Assembly: GCA_030740295.1 (NCBI GenBank)
Contig: JASLXP010000372.1
Location: forward strand, 1-9,086
Length of the DNA stretch: 9,086 nt
Reading direction: 5' to 3'
Source of the DNA: Planctomycetota bacterium
Lineage (GTDB): Bacteria; Planctomycetota; PUPC01; JACPCR01
In this document: positions 7,901 through 9,086 of the stretch, piece after piece
How the letters are laid out: each line of letters starts with the position of its first letter
Numbering within the stretch: position 1 is the stretch's first letter
Notes under the pieces: generated by a model
Seen by the model: only the letters and a program-made list of their open reading frames with translations
Told to the model about the DNA's origin: nothing
Databases searched by the model: none
Position numbers and translations under genes: made by a program

Positions 7901-9086
7901 ATTGAGGAGCGCTTCACGTGCGAGCAATCCACCGTTTTTGCCACCTGATATCCGCAGGCAGAGCTTGCCCGAATGTGCTCCTTCAGAGTCTTCCGTGGCG
8001 CGGCGGGGCGAGAGTGCTGTTTCCGGCAGGACGCCTTTGCCCCACTTCCGCGGGCTCCATCCGGGCACGAATCCTTCCGGCGGGATCGATTTCGTTTTGA
8101 CCGGATAGGTGCGGACCAGATCTGTACACCAGCCGGCTTCCTTCACGACATCCAGATCCTGTTCCACCAGTTTCCCGTTGAGCGAGACGTCCATTCGGCG
8201 CAGGCCGGGACGGTTCACATCTACGTCGTAGAAGCCCAGATTGATTTTATAGTTCTCGCCGGGCGGAAGATCGGAGATGCGATAGTGGAGCAACTTGCCG
8301 TTCACCTCGCCGAGACGTTGTGGTGCTTCCAGAGCATCAGGCTGGAGAGAATATCTTCGCGTGTCACCGGCCTTGATCGAGATTCGCGGTTCATGAACGC
8401 CCTTCACCAGCCGCAAAAACTGGATTGGGATGCAAAGGTATTTCATGAGGTAGTGCTGCCGCTTCACCAAAGCCATACTGAGGGCCACGTCGATCCGGTG
8501 CGGCCCCCTGCTCAGTTTGAGCGGCACATAATCGCGGCCCTCTGGACAGGGCCGCCACTGGCAGAGAGCGCGGTAGACTTCACGGGAAACTGGTTTTCCG
8601 TCGACTCGAATTTCGAGGACGTTCGGCCCCCAGCCAAGGCCATAAGCGCCCCAGCCGGTCTGAAACGTGTACTTGCCGCCTTCCTCCAGATTGAAATAAA
8701 TACTCATTTCCTGGGGCATGCGGTTCGTGCCTGCCATGTACGCGTGCGACTTGTAATGGTGGAGCAGAAGATTCGGGAGTAGACCAGGCTCATCAGCGCC
8801 GATGAAATGCTTCGCTACACGGAGCGGCTTCTTGAGTTTGTCACCCCAGTGCTTCTTGGGATCGACAAACTCTTTGATTGCCCATTCTGTTACGGCGGGC
8901 AGAGCGGCAGCTTTCTCTGTTTCGTTTGCTTCCAGGCTCCAATTCACGGCCACCGGTGCGGTCGGCGCCAGACGCTCCAACTCGAAATCGGGACGTACAT
9001 AGGGCGTCGAAGGTGTGCCGGCAAGAAAGCCCTGCGCGGGTCCGGCGTCTGTGCCATCGATCCGGATGTTTGAGAACGTGGCTCCC
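4922..9086 (-). CDS. Modular glycoside hydrolase family 9 (GH9) enzyme, 5' end beyond the window
   Basis: The frame is open to the right edge, so the true start and any signal peptide are not seen. Modules in order, by nucleotide: jelly-roll-like region (about 8785-8396), malectin-like segment (about 8308-8081), carbohydrate-binding-like module ending TVFIDDIQAVEL (about 8023-7610), a short piece opening NLVPNGDFE (from about 7567), and a second CBM4/9-like module from NLVANPHF to TVWVDDAELNGYG (about 7312-6677). A cellulase N-terminal Ig-like domain (about 6664-6383) and the GH9 (alpha/alpha)6 domain (about 6379-4937) follow. Catalytic residues can be placed: the Asp pair in YYDAGDD (codons at 6188-6190 and 6179-6181) and the acid Glu in PTEYYLPQTA (5003-5005). 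It probably acts outside the cytoplasm by inversion on a beta-glucan or related polysaccharide. GH9 also includes exo-glucosaminidases, so the substrate is open. There is no dockerin or C-terminal sorting tail. Confidence 0.87.
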   Translation of the reverse strand, partial: GATFSNIRIDGTDAGPAQGFLAGTPSTPYVRPDFELERLAPTAPVAVNWSLEANETEKAAALPAVTEWAIKEFVDPKKHWGDKLKKPLRVAKHFIGADEPGLLPNLLLHHYKSHAYMAGTNRMPQEMSIYFNLEEGGKYTFQTGWGAYGLGWGPNVLEIRVDGKPVSREVYRALCQWRPCPEGRDYVPLKLSRGPHRIDVALSMALVKRQHYLMKYLCIPIQFLRLVKGVHEPRISIKAGDTRRYSLQPDALEAPQRLGEVNGKLLHYRISDLPPGENYKINLGFYDVDVNRPGLRRMDVSLNGKLVEQDLDVVKEAGWCTDLVRTYPVKTKSIPPEGFVPGWSPRKWGKGVLPETALSPRRATEDSEGAHSGKLCLRISGGKNGGLLAREALLNQKERKPIVLKYMARMEKPIPDAKRQYTFGLTLKHVTYVDGKPQWQSFNSQLAIDPEKDGWQTLNHIWTPPKPVKSIYFFLGSREDATVFIDDIQAVELRDDQTADEALAEGTNLVPNGDFETLDHYVDIKLVGKNFKAFLNSIRIEDQSGKAVYEENCGWSAMLAKKKSYKAYSPRPELKPREQPKAWTPAETFDGHNLVANPHFSLEDERGRPTWWYSLREFRKMNSRPYPKQIIDSVDPKLGRIFSDRVEYPNTLSFYNILPGDGTFSHDTDAGRDHPGSMKIEKTEKDFGITCNWPSIDYGKLQEFSFWAKCERADGKVFPEILWFSADMNADMKYHDQMSALHTPRLQLMGSTKGNASLTGTSDWQKLSVKTKPPHGAVFAALVIRVEENKTGTVWVDDAELNGYGAEPLEITTSFLGYHPKSDKRIVIKSLKKTPAQCSLVNEAGKSVKAGAASYHSYDRLSKRYYFTFEFTSYEQEGSYRCTATQNARQVSSGTFTISKDAYRTLSRIALHGLSFKRMNCVVPGAHEPEALEDANMLASLDEERFCMYERLFFPDRLDMRGGYYDAGDDIKHVEFWPSVLFATAKLYENIHPAFDDRTSNDCLDELLWAHRSFPKYQALEGNYYLGTKPQVRGLDNIPFYSNDRYVVGTGPLPQAAGVAARGSLLLRDLDPALSKRLLKTAVRNYEFNRFWRRTTGDLTPEKFLMAAKGLFAEIYLSRLTGKAKYLERMNHHAKLVTAGLEQRLYRRTDELYRASHHDGNILQDFVWTICHLLKEYPYYADREQVVASLKLFVAHVREVSEIDPWGQARSLTAGEGMTPARMPSASRPIGYWPMLAHSLAEIGMLLHDESIIRLAERQLQWCLGKNISDLSMIHGVGERVVAGGTHYFLSPEFLQNWMKSDRKLFTFDGMVPTMAFRDTGDGIVKWKPGDNYDPPLYGFPKGYVRYYLQPHYPIHPGPTEYYLPQTAHFAIAAATIHEALERLNTK

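Noticed and set aside
7973..8782. 269-codon open frame on the + strand
   Set aside because: Antisense to the GH9 N-terminal modules, with no motif or ribosome binding site that I recognise. Judged a shadow frame.
8978..8980. TTG as the start of the GH9 gene
   Set aside because: The same frame remains open with protein-like sequence to the window edge (for example FSNIRIDGTDAG upstream), so this codon is internal and the gene is partial.

Overview
This window is bacterial, with compact protein-coding DNA, moderately high G+C and no RNA genes, CRISPR array or intact mobile element that I can see. A bacterial lipase maturation factor (LMF) homologue, a very large glycoside hydrolase family 9 (GH9) enzyme and a ComB-type phosphatase together would fit a polysaccharide-degrading bacterium of the Verrucomicrobiota/Planctomycetota/Lentisphaerota (PVC) type. 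Acidobacteria or another soil/aquatic lineage are equally possible; this assignment is inference from gene content only.

Layout. Two genes lie on the + strand at the left: a 2-phosphosulfolactate phosphatase (ComB) family protein (about 83-811) and a two-TM potassium channel with cytoplasmic RCK/TrkA domains (792-1853). Their reading frames overlap by 20 bases, so they are probably co-transcribed and translationally coupled. They converge on a long minus-strand gene (4573-1940) for an 877-residue membrane protein of the LMF1/HTTM type. It carries an acidic, probably disordered N-terminus and a DUF393 (DCC-type thioredoxin-like) domain. The 86-base convergent gap is full of nested and palindromic inverted repeats and probably serves as a two-way terminator.

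The 348-base gap at 4574-4921 holds a 38-codon plus-strand reading frame. Its N-terminal part looks like the start of a COG4912-type DNA alkylation repair (AlkD-like) protein and its last ten residues look like the extreme C-terminus of the same family. It appears to be a gene collapsed by a large in-frame internal deletion. A hairpin follows its stop codon and also lies just past the end of the next minus-strand gene.

From 4922 to the right edge runs one minus-strand reading frame, still open at the window end (at least 1387 codons visible). It encodes a modular GH9 enzyme: jelly-roll and malectin-like N-terminal modules, carbohydrate-binding-like modules, a cellulase N-terminal Ig-like domain and a C-terminal GH9 catalytic domain whose catalytic Asp and Glu residues can be placed. 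I see no clear functional link between the genes. The window does not show an obvious new multi-gene system. The points most worth a second look are the collapsed repair gene, the DUF393-LMF fusion and the unusual GH9 architecture.
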